Of a stretch of 64,000 bases of DNA, positions 1 through 12,227 are shown one piece after another. The stretch is from Cardiocondyla obscurior (taxonomy: Eukaryota > Arthropoda > Insecta > Hymenoptera > Formicidae). The translations under genes were made by a program, and so were the position numbers. Each line of letters begins with the position of its first letter. Positions within the stretch are counted from its first letter, which is position 1. The notes beneath the pieces were generated by a model, which saw nothing but the letters and a program-made list of their open reading frames with translations, was not told the DNA's origin and ran no database searches. Location: the NCBI RefSeq assembly GCF_019399895.1, contig NC_091883.1, forward strand, positions 352,377-416,376, given 5' to 3'.

Positions 1-66
1 CGTGTCAAGATAAAAGTGAACAAGCAACAGCAGGAGCAGCAGCAGCTGAAGATGTTTAACCGCTAA
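1..66 (+). CDS. 3' end of a coding exon, product unknown
   Basis: Frame 1 is open from the first base to a TAA at 64-66 and encodes a short basic, glutamine-rich tail (R-V-K-I-K-V-N-K then Q/E runs, ending K-M-F-N-R). It is followed at once by AT-rich sequence that looks like a 3' UTR. The rest of the gene lies left of the window, so no function can be given. The call rests only on an open frame with low-complexity glutamine content. Confidence 0.35.
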   Translation, partial: RVKIKVNKQQQEQQQLKMFNR

Positions 67-416
67 AATGAACATTTTGTTTAAAAGTAATTGTTTTATT
101 TTATACACTTTATTTTTATTTTTATTTTTAATATGATTTAGAACGAGTTAACAGTTTTTTTTTTTAATTTGAAACTTTATTTCGCGTTTATAGCCTTATA
201 AATTTCTATTTATATCGATAGGACGGATAAGAAGTTGTATACAAACAGTCGGACAAGTTTTTGTGGGTCTTCAAAATTGCTTTCATTAGTCGTCCTTTCG
301 ATAGCTGCTGACGAACAGCAGAAGTGTTTCCGAATATCTAAGATTCCGGTTGTCTTTCAGTTTCTTTTTCACCGGTATAACTAAAGCGCTCGATTTAATT
401 AATACATCATTTATTA

Positions 417-3235
417 TGTCGGAGAAAAATGTTTTATCGGATCGTCGCACAGTATCGGACAAAAAGTCCGTCACGCTTATCAATAAGGAAAATATGTATG
501 AGGTTGTGCATAGTGGCAAATTCTTCGATAGCAAGACTGATGGCTGCAAAAAGAAAGGTCTATCGTTAAAAGCAGAGAATTATACAACTCAAACAACATC
601 AGGGTCAAGTACTTCCACAAGCATAGGAAAATTTCCGATTTACGTTGATGATGAAGCAGCGAGTAACCGATCACGTTCACGCGTGCGAAAAAACGTATGC
701 AGAAAAGAAATTAGAGCAAAGCAAGACAGCAAGACGCTTGCGAATACAAATTTGTTATCGACGAAAACACTGGAAGTTCAAAGCAATCTTGATTTACGCG
801 TCGTCCACAGGTAAAAAAAAGACTTTGCGAAAGAGCTGGTTCTGCTTTAAAAATGCAATTTATGGTTAAACTCGAAACTTCTCTTTTTAATATATCTATC
901 CAGAATAAAAGTTTCAAGGTGAGCTAGTGAAAAAGTTATAAATATTTTTATATTCTATAGAACACGTTTTTCAAGCAGTTGTCAGCAAGCATCTTTAGAT
1001 AAAATGGTTCAGATGAATAAATTATTTCCAATTCGCAGGTAATTCTACGCATAAATTACGAAGTTTAAAATGTGAAAAAAAGTAAACATATTTATACTCT
1101 ATTTTTTAAATTATAATAATAGACTAAACCGTTGTTTTTTTTTTAATAATATGCTTATTGTTAAAAGTATATATATATATATAGAGCTATTTCGGAAAGC
1201 AGAAATACGTCAAGTTGGGCACAACACGATGTACGTTCCGGTAGTCGACAGATTGAACTTGTTTCAAATGACGTTAAGAAACGAACGTTTTCAAGCATTC
1301 AAATGTGGAAAGATAAAATGAGAAAATTACACAGTTAGTAATTAAAAAAAATATATAGATGTAAAATTATACGACATATTACAAGCCCAGCTGTATACGT
1401 CAGACTGAATTAAACAAATTATTTATTTCAGCTGGTACCATTCCGAAATATGAGGTAAATAAAATGCAAGATAAAATTAAGTTGCGGAAGAGCTCTGATG
1501 TCGAATCCGTGGATTTCCAAATTGAGAAATCAATTAACGTACAAAATCAAGCAGCTAATAAAAATGTTGAAAAATTAAAATCACAAAATTGCTTATTGAA
1601 TACCGTAAGAGCCATGCCATTCGAATTCATGGAAATTAAAAAAGGAAGCAGTACGATTTCAGATAATTTTAATGCTGTTACACCCTCAAGTAGTCTTGTC
1701 TCACCGATGACTCCAACGAAGGTAAACAAAAAAGTACAAACAATACTGAAGTGTATATCGCATTATATATATATTACAAAATTATCACAGTATTAGTTTT
1801 TATTATTGTATATATTAATACAATTTTCGGGAATGTCGTGAAGGTGCATCATGAAAAATGCTCAACGATGGAAAAACCGTTGCACCAGAAAAATATCAAT
1901 AGCTTTAAAAAAACAGATGTAAATGATTACCTTGATTTTGTGCTCAATATAGAACGTGAGCGAGAAAAGAATATTCCGAGACTTTCCACCTGTTTTTTGC
2001 GTTACAATGTAAACGCAGAACAAAGAAGATTGATTGTGGGATACATGATTCGTCTTGGCGTAAGTAAAACGTAACATAGTTACGTACTGTTTATTAACTG
2101 TGATACGGATGTATTGAAAGCGATATTAGTTTTGTTAATCGATTATGACTTGCAATTTTTAGGTAAAATATAATTATTCATCAAGCGTGATTTATCAGAC
2201 TATCAAGTTATTTAACGGAGCTATTGATCGACTTGTAGTAGAAACTGATCATATACAACTAATAGCTTTGGCATGCCTTTAGATAATTCTTAAGCATGAA
2301 TTATCTGAAACTCAAGTACCAACGGTAATAAATCTTTCTTTCAGTAGAAGTAGAATATTGTTAGTATCACAATTTTAAGCAATTATTTAAATAAATTTAT
2401 AATTTCTTATTTTTTATCTTATTACATGTTTTATTTATTGATACTATTTAAAAACTAAATAATTTTTTTTAAGCAACTGATATATTGAAATATTCAAACG
2501 GTATGTATACTAATGAGAAAAAGCTTTGTCACAGTATGAGAAGCAAATTCTTGCCGTCGTCAATTTCCAAATACTATTCGCCAACCCATTCTCTATACTT
2601 TCGTATTACATTTGGACTCTAAATATAGACTGTGCATGTAATATTATCAAACCGGACGATATCCCACGTATCTATTATTGCGGCAGTTACATGGTAATAC
2701 AAGTATAAATTATACAGAGATTTAGTTTTTAGCACATGAATAAAATTATGTATACAGAAATAAATTTCTATTTGTATTTTTCTGTAGATCGATTTATCTA
2801 TGTTAGATGAAAGTTTATGCGAAATTCCGACGTACGTGATAGCAACAGCCGCAATGGAAATATCGCTTTGTCTTGTATATTTGGACAACGATAACGTGGA
2901 TGAAGTATTCATCCAGACTTTCAGAAGTAAACTGCTGCTGACGGTGTAAGCAAAATTAATAAATCAACATATATCGCTTTTTTAAACAAATCTCACATTA
3001 TTTTTGCAATAAAGAAAATATATTTCATCAAATATTCTGTAAAAAGAAATTAATTGAAAATTTCGTGAAATGCACTAATTTATTTATTTTCAGATTGGAA
3101 GAAAGGGCGATAAACTCTACCAGGAAGATTATGATGAAACAGTCTCTAGAACGTGAAAAGTTTTATTCGAAAGTTATATATAAGAAATATTTGCGCAGTG
3201 AATACGATAAAGTTAGCGATTTGATTTATGCTTAA
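417..3235 (+). CDS. Divergent mitotic cyclin (A/B type), nine exons, with an in-frame stop
   Basis: Nine exons can be joined with consistent phase and GT-AG ends: 417-810, 961-1038, 1185-1333, 1432-1721, 1844-2059, 2163-2324, 2535-2693, 2788-2945 and 3094-3235. The N-terminal part is polar and ends in an S-P-M-T-P-T stretch. The middle exons hold the cyclin-box signature: a D-Y-L-D start, E-R-E-R-E, then an R-R-L-I-V region where typical cyclins have R-x-x-L-V-D-W. Later exons resemble the C-terminal cyclin fold only weakly. An in-frame TAG occurs at 2280-2282 inside exon 6, where cyclins have a conserved hydrophobic run after A-C-L. The acceptor of exon 5 is weak. Cyclins activate cyclin-dependent kinases; this copy is either a fast-evolving paralogue with a segregating stop or a young pseudogene. 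ATG 417 was chosen over 350 because the earlier codons are a hydrophobic low-complexity run. Confidence 0.6.
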
Positions 3236-3376
3236 GTAAATGATTTAAAAGAAAGAAAGAGCAAAAATTTTTTATTAAACTATTAAATATAAATTATTAA
3301 AATTGTTATCTTTAAAAAGTTTTATTTCTTTTTTATTTATATAAGTATTATTAATTTTATAAACTTTGTTATATAC

Positions 3377-4963
3377 TGTCACGATTATTTTCTCTCCTCC
3401 TCGGGGAGGAGAGTCACGAACAAAAAGAGACGGCCGTGCACGGACGGAAAATCCGTGCACCGTCGTGACACGAGGGGCAGGGAGGAAGGAGGGGTCGCTG
3501 TACCTCGGCCGTATCCCGGCGCGGGACGACGTAAGCCGATAACGCGATAGTTTTGGGCGCCAGGCACGGGCCCAGCCGTGCCGATTCTATTCACGAATAT
3601 TTTGTTCTCTTAATAATTCACGGCAAACTCAAACGGCCGTCACGCGCGGGGGCTAGCCCATCCGATCGGAGAGGGGCGGGGTATCACAGACGGAATTTTC
3701 GGACAGACGGAGACGACGACACAAAATAAAGGTTACGCGACACCCCAAAAATCCAGTGAACAGACACGCCGTTTATTACAAAAAAAAAAAAAAATGACAA
3801 AGCAAAAGAATGAAATTGAATAATAAAGGAAAGAAGATAGACGCGATCGAGCGCCGCGATATTACCCTGATCAACTCGTCGATTGAATCATACCAAAACC
3901 GCTAACAATTAATTCATTTAGAGCTCGCGTTTTCTTAACCATCCCGCGTTGGCCTTGACTGTTTTGGTGCCGGCCACGCGTCTCCCTTGCACGCGGCGTG
4001 TCTCCGCGGGACACCACAACACAAAAGAATGTACGCGAAAAATCGCCTGTCGCAAACGAGATCGTGTGATTTCTTTTCCGACCTCGGCCGCTGCCGAGGG
4101 CTCTCCGTGCGGACGCGACGTACGACAGTTTCACAAATAATCGAATTAACCAGCGCAAACAAACCGTCCTGGTGTGTCTCGCGGGGCCCAACCACCGGAC
4201 TTTAGACGCCCGTCGGCTGCCACTCGCTAACGTTACGTCCTTGCCTCGCGACAAGGGTCCACCAAAATAATCTAACGGGCCCGCGTGCCCGTTTTACGTG
4301 GCCGGGTATCGTCCAAATCCGCGTCGGTCTCCCCGGGAAGCAAAGGGCTGTACAATATAATAATTCCGCAATGCGGGTGGAAGATCTCACCGAATAAGCA
4401 CGTCTTGACCTCTTAAGTCGTCCTCGCTCTCTCTCGCACTCTCTCTCTTGCTCTCGCTCGCCTCAGTCGTCTCGGCTCACTCTCGCTATCGCTCGCTAAT
4501 TCTCGCCGATCATCCGTCTATTACGCAGGTCTACACGGAAGAGAGCGAGGACCGCGCGAATTTTCGGCACGAGACCTGGCGTATCCCTACTCTCGCGCCT
4601 CACGGATTTTTCCGCGCTACGTTGCCGATTTTCCGCGAAAGCCGCTGCCCTCACAGAGCCCTATCGGTACTAGCCGATTGACGCGGGTTTCGGATAGTCC
4701 GTTGTCGCAACAATTCTCCCGCAGGTGGTTTTCGGCGTTGAAACGTGTAGGCGACAAGCCTTTTCCACGGTTCTCGGGATGAGTGGCCTCCCATCCCTTA
4801 CAAAGTAATAAAACGATTACAACGTTACCTAAGTGCTCCTTTTCCGCTGTTGTAATATTCAGCGTTCGTAGGTTTGCATTTCGTTGCTTGCTTTGCCTGA
4901 TCGTCATCGATCTTAATATTGCCGACACACACACAATTGACAGGACTTTGAGTCCTGTAACTT
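3377..4963 (+). mobile_element. Long LTR-like repeat (solo LTR), copy 1
   Basis: Begins TGTCACGATT and shares long blocks with the inverse complement of 17149-18398. Shared blocks include the GGGCGCCAGGCACGGGCCC region, the CTCGGCCGTATCCCGGCGCG region, the ACACGGAAGAGA region and a short hairpin near the 3' end (4946-4960). The family is therefore dispersed. The exact 3' end is unclear because the last 40 bases have diverged, and no target duplication was found. No coding domains are seen inside; the short open frames here are GC-rich shadows. It is probably a solo LTR of a Ty3/gypsy-type element, judged from the 4-bp duplication of the second copy. Confidence 0.6.
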
Positions 4964-5945
4964 TAAATATTAGATTTGATTAAGATAACATAATAAAATA
5001 ATGCTTGCTTACTTTAACGCTTTCAAGTCATTTTCTTCACATTTTTATTCCATATTTAGTTATTTATTTATTTATTTTTTTATGTTATTAATTTATTTAT
5101 ATTTATTTATTTATTCCATATTTTATTTTTAAGCACTGTTTACATCACCCTGTTAAATAAAATATACATTATTTATTTTAGTATTATTTTATTATTATTA
5201 CTTTTTTTTAACTTGTACAACCTCAAAATTTATAACACGACTGACATTTTCTCTCGCTTGGCGAGAAGCAAGCCAAGCAAGAGAGAACTAATCAGCGCGA
5301 CTTTTAAACGGCAACAATAGAATCGAGTTTTAACTAATTTAGGCGTCTCACGCGTTTTTTATAATAGGAGGATATTTTTTTTAATAATTTCTTTTTTTGT
5401 TTCAGACAATGACTAAAGATTTCGGAAAAAGACGAGGCAAACAGGAAATTGTCGGAGAGAGAGGACGCCGGAAAATCATTTTCTAGTTTATAAGTTTAAG
5501 TTAAGTTTAATTTTATATTTATTTTATTATTTCATTTTTTATTATTTCATTTTTATTAGTTTATTTTTATTATTTCATTTTTATTATTTGATTTTATATT
5601 ATATTTATTTTTATATTAGATTTATATTCTATTCTAAAGTAATTGCACACATATTTACTAGTTTGTAAGTTTTTGTTTTTAATAATTAAAAGATGTTTAT
5701 ACAGAATTAATAAAATATGTTTTAATATAATATTTATTTTATATCTTAGTTTATTACTTTATATTTTAAAAACGTTTATTATAGATAAAACAAAATAGAA
5801 AAAACTAATGATAAAACATAAAAAAATTACATTAAAAATTAAAAAAAAAGATACAAGCATAAAAAACATAAGCAAAAAAATACGACATAAGCAAAAACAC
5901 CACAAGCAAGCAAACAAACAATAAACGCAAAAAAAACGACACAAG
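4964..5945. other. AT-rich intergenic stretch with one possible short exon
   Basis: Mostly runs of TTTAT and TTTATT repeats. A polypyrimidine tract followed by CAG (about 5390-5405) precedes a short open stretch, 5406-5486, that encodes a basic peptide and ends in TAG. It could be a terminal exon, but no partner exon was found. Nothing else is recognisable. Confidence 0.3.
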
Positions 5946-6527
5946 CTATAGCAATTTTTCGTAACTGGATACAGTTCGGCATACCGGGCACACAACAGTT
6001 AACATTTGATATGGACGCTGGGGCCCCTGACACTTTAGAGCACAAGTATAACAGAAAATGAGTCCGCAATTAGAGGCCCCGAACGTATCTATCACTATTT
6101 CATTGCAACATACAATGCACTCTAGTTTTTCTTGGTGCCCGATATGCCGACGTTGGCACTCCGTCCTTGTACACCTGCCCGCCTTATAGTCCCCGCAGAT
6201 GATTGAATTTTGCAGAGTGCGTCCGATTTCATACCGCAATTTAGCTGATGATAATCCAGTTAACTCGTAACGAGCCTGCTCCACGCTCGTAACGTGCAAA
6301 AACTTGCATTGCGCGTTTGTGCACTTTTTGTTTTGATAATTAAAACAATATCTATAAGTGTGCACAAACGCGCAATAGCTATTGGAGCAGCTGCCTCGTT
6401 GGAAATCGCGGCATAGCTGTTGTTTTGCTAAAACAGAAAAATAAATATTATAACATAATTTAATAAAAAATTAAATTATTTTAAAAATTGTATTATAATA
6501 CATACCTTGTTCTCCAAAATATGCCAT
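5946..6527 (-). CDS. Three CCCH zinc fingers plus a C-terminal RING-like domain, two exons
   Basis: Exon 1 is 6527-6506 (ATG at 6527, donor GTATG), then a 78-bp intron, then exon 2 at 6427-5946 after a TTTTAG acceptor; the phase joins cleanly. The product is about 167 residues. It has three CCCH fingers, each C-x7-C-x4-C-x3-H, beginning near residues 12, 32 and 78. A cysteine cluster follows (C-x2-C, later C-x2-C and C-P-V-C-R) that resembles a RING finger. CCCH fingers usually bind RNA and RING domains recruit E2 ubiquitin enzymes, so an RNA-linked E3 ligase (makorin-like in logic but different in domain order) is the best guess. The first finger spans the region just after the splice junction, which supports the intron model. 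Neighbours are repeats, so context does not help. Confidence 0.65.
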
Positions 6528-6603
6528 TTTTTTTTTACTTTCTTGGATTTTCTTTTAAGACAAAAATCCTGCAGCTACGGATGTGAGACTGAGAATGAGG
6601 CAT

Positions 6604-6610
6604 GGTCACA

Positions 6611-6657
<47 letters not shown>
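6604..6657. repeat. (GTC)n trinucleotide microsatellite
   Basis: About 18 near-perfect GTC/CGT units. In the minus-strand reading they would encode a poly-aspartate run, but the surrounding frame has no other protein-like feature. Confidence 0.9.
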
Positions 6658-7605
6658 CTCGTCAATAAACAAAGAAAATAGACGCCGGGCCAACGAAAAC
6701 GAAACGTGATACAAAAGATTCAATGAAAAAAAACGCCAAAGATTTTTGTCGCATAGACGTGTAGAAAAAATCGTCCATATCTAACGAAGGCATCTTGAAA
6801 CGATTACTAGGAAAGCATGAACGACACTTGACCAAGAGAAAAACGCAAAAGATTTTTTACAGCGTTTGAAGCCCATAAAAAACGCAAAAGATTTTTGACC
6901 ACACGGGTATATAGAAAAGAATCTAGCGATAGCATGTTACGCATCTGGAGACGATAACTAAAGAATGCGAGTGAGAGCGTAAAAGGGTGTGAGCTCTCGC
7001 TCTCGCGCGAATGACACTTGAACGCGATACCGAACGAAGAAATACAAATAGAAGTGAAAAAAATATAACGCAAACGATACATGATGTTCAAAAGAAAATT
7101 TAAGTAATGGAGATTTTTTACTGATTATATATTTTAACGATATTATGTTATACGAATGATCGATATGATGCGAGCAATGACGACGATAACGACGATGATG
7201 ATTGCAATGAAGACGCCGGTGACGTTGGCTATATGCAAAAATGTCCTTCTGTAATATTAAAATTTTTTACGGCTACTATTTGTACGAATAAAAATATTTT
7301 TTATTTTATTTCTCTTTATACTTACCATTTACGGATTACATGAATCGCACAGCTTTTCGATGATTGTCTTGGGCAAGGAATCAATACCACATGAGCGATT
7401 GATAAACACGACATTAGCGATTGATTAAAAAACGATACCCTCTCGGTATAAAACTCCAACGCAACCTCTTAAAAATTTTTTCTTATCGTAAGAATAATAA
7501 GAAGAGAAAAATACACTTGAGCCCTGGGCCCACAGTTGTGCATCCTCATAGTGTCAACTTTTGTTTAATATTATATTTCAAAGCGATATACTACGCATGA
7601 GAACT
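6658..7605. other. Noncoding stretch with short internal repeats
   Basis: Contains repeated blocks around an AACGCAAAAGATTTTT motif (near 6735, 6842 and 6878) and CT/GA-rich runs near 6990. A TATAAAA-like sequence lies near 7446. No credible coding region was found. Confidence 0.4.
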
Positions 7606-8221
7606 GCGAGTCGTAGTCGATGGTGACGAACGCGTGAACGAGAGCGAGCGAGAGGGAACGATAGGCGGCGCGAGAGGGTGCGAGCGAGAGGGAACGATGG
7701 GCGCGCAATACTTTGCGATCTGCCGCTGCCCCGCCGCTCGCCACCGACGCCTTGACTTAGACTCGCGTGAAAAAATATGTAATATATTGTAACGCATATT
7801 CATAAAATAAATATATACTTTTGTAATCGACACGTATCATTTTTTTAATCGCTTCTATTCCATCCTTTATTTTATTATAATTGTGAGGCGTGAGTCCGCC
7901 TCATTGGTATGCAACATACGTATCTGAGTGAGAGAGAAATAAGATAAGAAGGAGGAGCGATTAGCCGGGGGTGTATGTGCAGCGTCACCCACATTCGAAT
8001 CGTATGAGCGTGTAAAAGAATTGTTGATAAACAATAGGCGGCGCAAACGGGTGCGAGCGAGTCGTAGTCGATGGTGACGAACGCGTGAACGAGAGCGAGC
8101 GAGAGGGAACGATAGGCGGCGCGAACGGGTGCGAGCGAGAGGGAACGATGGGCGCGCGATACTTTGCGATCCGCCGCCGCCCCGCCGCTCGCCGCCGACG
8201 CCATGACTAAAACTCGCGTGA
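7606..8221. repeat. Pair of 165-bp direct repeats
   Basis: The units at 7606-7770 and 8057-8221 are nearly identical, starting GCGAGTCGTAGTCGATGG and ending ACTCGCGTGA, and lie 286 bp apart. A partial third unit around 8030-8057 repeats the GGCGGCGC block. The units are GC-rich and carry internal GAGCGAGAGGGAACGAT duplications. The open frames over them are shadows of this composition. Confidence 0.8.
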
Positions 8222-8932
8222 TCACCCCCATCCCCCCCTTTACCCCATTTGAAAAAAATTCCAACCTTTTGAAATTTGCGATGCCGCATGAAAATACCGC
8301 GGCGCGAAACGTACTTATTTATTTTAAAAATATCAAATTACGTAATTAAAATATCAAATTTCATGATTTTTATGTTATTGTTATTTTTATAAACAATCTG
8401 TTCCGAGAATTGCCGACAAAGGGACGATTCCTGGAAAAACACTTCTCCCCGTGTGACGTCATTACCCCTCGCCCTAGGTCACACGGACACACTAACACAT
8501 AATGGTCCAAAACCGGCCTATATACATCTACTTTCTGCGTTATTTTATAATAAATCTAGTTTAAGTTCATATTCAGTCTCGAGTGCATTCAGCGACCCTC
8601 TCAACCGAATCCTGAGATCCCGACGAGCGTTCCGAGTCGAGCTCGCTAGAACGACATTCGGATTCCGCGGCAAACGGGTCGTTTCAAAGTAGCACGGAAT
8701 AAGATCTCACATCATAATTGAAAAGAAGTCACATCAGCAACTCACTTTAAATTGAAAGAACTAATAATTAATTATCGTAAGAATTAAAGGTTTCGAAATC
8801 TTATTACCGAGAATAACAGATCACCGAGAATACATTGCCCCAGTAACCGAGTTACAGCAATGCAATCCGCTGACGCCGAAAAAGCACCTAAGTTAAATAC
8901 CTGCAGACCGACAACAGAAGGGTAATCGCAAA
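8222..8932. other. Noncoding stretch, possibly an old LTR
   Basis: Contains a TATATA-like box near 8518 and a TAATAAA signal near 8546, followed by CG-containing sequence, an arrangement seen in LTRs. No target duplication, partner LTR or coding domain was found. Confidence 0.25.
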
Positions 8933-10460
8933 TCACCTCACGTATAAAAATATTTCATTTTTAACATATGGCTGAATAATGTTATCCAAAAATTGTTCAT
9001 ATATGTCACTTTGTAATTTTCCTGATTTTATACAAGTAACAAAAACGTTTGGATATTTAATTTTCCATTGATCGATTTGTTCTTGTATTTGTGGACAAAA
9101 TTTTCCGAAAACTTCTTGTAGGCAGATGAACACCTTTGGTAATACTTTTTCTGATTATGTGATAGCGTATTGTGCTGTATAAGAATGTGAGAGCTCGTTC
9201 AGTTGTCCAACAGCAATTTCAGTTATTTTTTTCATTTTTATGTGATAAAGTGCGATGGCTGGTGATCTTATATTCGCATCCAGTTTAACCGATTGCCTGG
9301 TAGTGATTCATATATGGACAAAAAAAAGTCGTGCCGAATCTGGTGCTGACTCATATGGGCACCTTGAATAACTTTGCCAATTTTTAACGAATTTGCATGA
9401 AACTTGCTGTATTTTATGTACTTTGGTCGCTGATTATGAATCTGAAGTCAAATTTGAGAAATTCGAAAAAAAATCCAAAATGGCGGCATGTAGTGACTAA
9501 AATAGTATCCATCAAAAATACTCTTACCTCCATTACAACTTTTAACTCTCACCAGTTTTGGCACGAAACGTCAATTTTATTCCACCAGGGAACCGGTTAA
9601 TCGGTATCTATTACGTAATCCGGATCAAAATTTAAAATTATATTGCTTCTTTGCTGTTGATATTTTGCTGCTGTTTCTATTAATTCTTCAAACGTTCTCC
9701 TATCTTTTTGACTGACATATTCTGTCACTCGTTGTTGCGATATATTATGGGTTTTCTTGAAATGTTTTACCCAAGTATCAGATGCATTGAATTCGAAATT
9801 ACCATCTAAAAGTTGAAATGCAACAGCCATCGTTTATTGTTTTAGCATCCGTGTTGTCACAAGTCCTCTTTGATCTCTTACTTCAATAAATCGATCATAC
9901 ACGTTATTATTAATAGTTTGAAGCTTGTCATATCGTGTACCACCTTTCTCAATATCAATTTTCCATCTGGCTAATTGTGACTTATCTTTCAACAATCGAG
10001 TTGATTTCGAACGTAGCGATTTAATCGACCATTCTGGGTGTAGTTCCGCAAGTTGTATAGCTTTAATTTTTAATTTAAATGGATTTTTATCCTGCTTATT
10101 TTCTTCAAATTGTTTAGTGTCGCTGTCTGAAGATAATTTTTCAATTCTTTTTCTCTTTTCTTGTATATATTCCTTTGGGATTTCTAACACTTCAGAAAAA
10201 AACACAGTATTAAACATATCCATAAAACGATTAAATAATTCTTTCCCAATAAGTGTGGATCGCTTACTAATCGTGGCGCTCACTGTGTTGGTTATACAAT
10301 TTACTTCAATTAAAAAATTTTTGCAATAAAACAATGCATCAGTCAATTCTTGCTGTTGTTTCTTGCTAGCTGACAATGAATGGCTCATATTAAACTCTTT
10401 ATCTATAAATAAAGAACTTTCTGGCACTTGAAAACAACTTGGCTCACAATCAGCTTCCAT
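8933..10460 (-). pseudogene. pogo/Tc5-type transposase remnant
   Basis: Reading on the minus strand from 10460, a 208-residue frame stops with TAA at 9836-9834 and continues in the same frame to 9597. This second part holds a D-T-W-x-x-x-F-K-K-x-H-N-I-S segment typical of the Tc5/CENP-B-like helix-turn-helix. It ends near an F-D-P-D-Y-V-I-D-T-D segment, where pogo-type transposases place the first catalytic Asp. A later part of the same kind of protein lies at 9133-8933 (C-P-Q-I-Q, then S-G-K-L, then P-Y-V), which matches the DDE region. The 9134-9596 interval between them does not continue the protein. So there is one nonsense codon plus an internal replacement, and the element is dead. Confidence 0.6.
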
Positions 10461-10877
10461 CGTAAAAAATTTTTATTGAAAAAATTCTTGAACTAATAGA
10501 AAAACCGTCTGTACAGTAGCACGTAAAGAACCCGTCTGTTTGTTACCTGATTCCTATTGTTGGTTATTTTATAAGTTTTAATGGAAGAAAGGTCAAATGA
10601 TTAAAGATGATCTTTCTATCTAGGGCGAATGCGAACTGATTCAATTATTTATTTTAAAGAACAATAGAGTATACGTTGGCTCTTGAGAGTGCCATCTACA
10701 TACAATATAAAAATGTCTTAGTTTACTTATCAATTAACAGTTACCGACTGTACTTCAGCACCTATGTCCCACAAAACATTCTACACGTAAGAAAAGGAAA
10801 CACAAAGAGAGGACAAAACAAAGCGTATAATAAAAACCCAACCATCAGCCGTTTGGTTATATTTAAACGAACGGCTC
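10461..10877. other. Noncoding flank between transposon remnants
   Basis: May include the 5' end of the pogo/Tc5 element, but terminal repeats could not be matched by eye. The 84-residue frame over it has no protein-like feature apart from its last residues, which come from the repeat that begins at 10878. Confidence 0.3.
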
Positions 10878-11606
10878 ATTTCAAGTTTAAAGTCATGACA
10901 AAGTGTAACCTTCGGTTAAATTTTATTTAATAATATCCAGAAAAAAAATTATTTTTAATAGTAGAGGTCAGAATATAAAACAAATTTATTAAAAACAAAA
11001 TTAATTAAGCAAATATTTATTAATTAACAATGTAAATATTAAATTAATACATAAAAAATTAATCCAACTAAAGTAAAAAAAAAACACAATTATTTGAATA
11101 AAAAAATAATTTCAAAAAATTAACATTACGAGACGCGAACGCACAATCTTCAAACTGTGAGTTCGAAGCGCTCACCGTACGACCAACCGAACACTGTTGA
11201 AAGATTTGTCGTAACATCTGTACATAGCACGCTCAAAAACTTTAAACCTCGATTTCTCAAAAACTATTGCGTATCTACATCTGTTGGAGATATAAGTAAA
11301 CGCGACACAGGCGTATGAAATTATAACTATTGTAAACGCGCCATCCTTCGAGTGTGCCGTCTATATGTGGATGTATATATGATTAATGGAATAAAGGTCG
11401 GTGTGCCGAAGTCGCGAAATATAGCGGTTAGCAGAACGTACTAAGCCTCGTAAGAGAAAATACCCGCGTTGTTACTTCATAGCCTATCCAAAAAGCGCAT
11501 TTTTATCAACATCTAATCGTCGACGCGTAATTTTATATTTTCCTTCTCTACTACCATGCTAAAGCTCATTAAAAAACTGCGTTGGCACTTGGAAACCTCT
11601 CCTTGT
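10878..11606 (-). repeat. Dispersed repeat with tRNA-like core, copy 1 (inverted)
   Basis: This is the inverse complement of 22424-22904 across most of its length. The core at 11128-11192 on the minus strand looks like a tRNA gene body: a TGGTCGTACGGTGAGCG box-A-like block and a GCGTTCGCGTC box-B-like block about 30 bases apart. An AT-rich tail follows. Copy 1 is split by a 227-bp insertion at 11282-11508. The unit may be a SINE-like repeat or a tRNA-derived sequence carried by a larger element; the flanking part on the box-A side is also conserved, which is unusual for a simple SINE. Confidence 0.65.
11282..11508 (+). mobile_element. Solo LTR, probably copia type, with 5-bp target duplication
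   Basis: A 227-bp segment that starts TGTTGGAGATATAAG and ends TTTTTATCA. It is flanked on both sides by ACATC (11277-11281 and 11509-11513). The sister repeat at 22.5 kb shows the same site with a single copy, so the insertion is defined by an empty site. TGTTGG starts and 5-bp duplications are typical of Ty1/copia LTRs. Confidence 0.75.
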
Positions 11607-12227
11607 AAGACGAGGTAGCGCGATAGTACAGTGTAGTGGAGAGTGGGCAGGTATCGACGAAAGACTTACGTGTATTAATAAAAGTAAACTAATATATTTA
11701 CAAAAAGATGCATTATAATATTGTCGCCCTGTCCATCAAGTTCCCGAAGACCCCGAAGGACGGACTCCGTGCCCCGGCCACGGTGTAACAAATTGGTGGC
11801 AACGGTGAGATCCTTCCTCCGGGACAAGCAAGACTGACTACTCTTCCGCGCTCGAAATAACTATTTCTGTAACAAAGAAATTAAAGAAGTGATTAGACAA
11901 AGACATTATCTTCACAAATAATCAGTCCGGAAAAACTGAAAAAAATCCAGCGCGTCAGCGATAAGTTCGACACCAGATACCCAGAGCAACAAAGCTACAC
12001 CGATAAGCCGCCAACGGATTTGCAAAGAAAGCAATCAAACGGAGCGACAGAGAAAACAACAAGCAGCCAAGCAGAGCAACAAAGACAGAAGCATAGCAGC
12101 CAACTACACACGAGCAACAAGGAGGAACCCGACACAACAAGCAGCGCTCAGCACATCCGACTAACCATGCGAATCACTGAGTTAACTGTAAGTCTTAATT
12201 GTATTGATTATAAGCGATCGGTCCATG

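Noticed and set aside
3871..4681. Several basic frames within the 3.4-5.0 kb segment
   Set aside because: They lie inside the LTR-like repeat and are not conserved between its two copies.
6535..6723. Minus-strand frame with a poly-aspartate run
   Set aside because: Produced by the GTC microsatellite; no protein-like sequence on either side.
7591..8289. Arginine/serine-rich minus-strand frames
   Set aside because: They translate the 165-bp direct repeats and their GAGCGAGAGGG blocks; frames differ between units.
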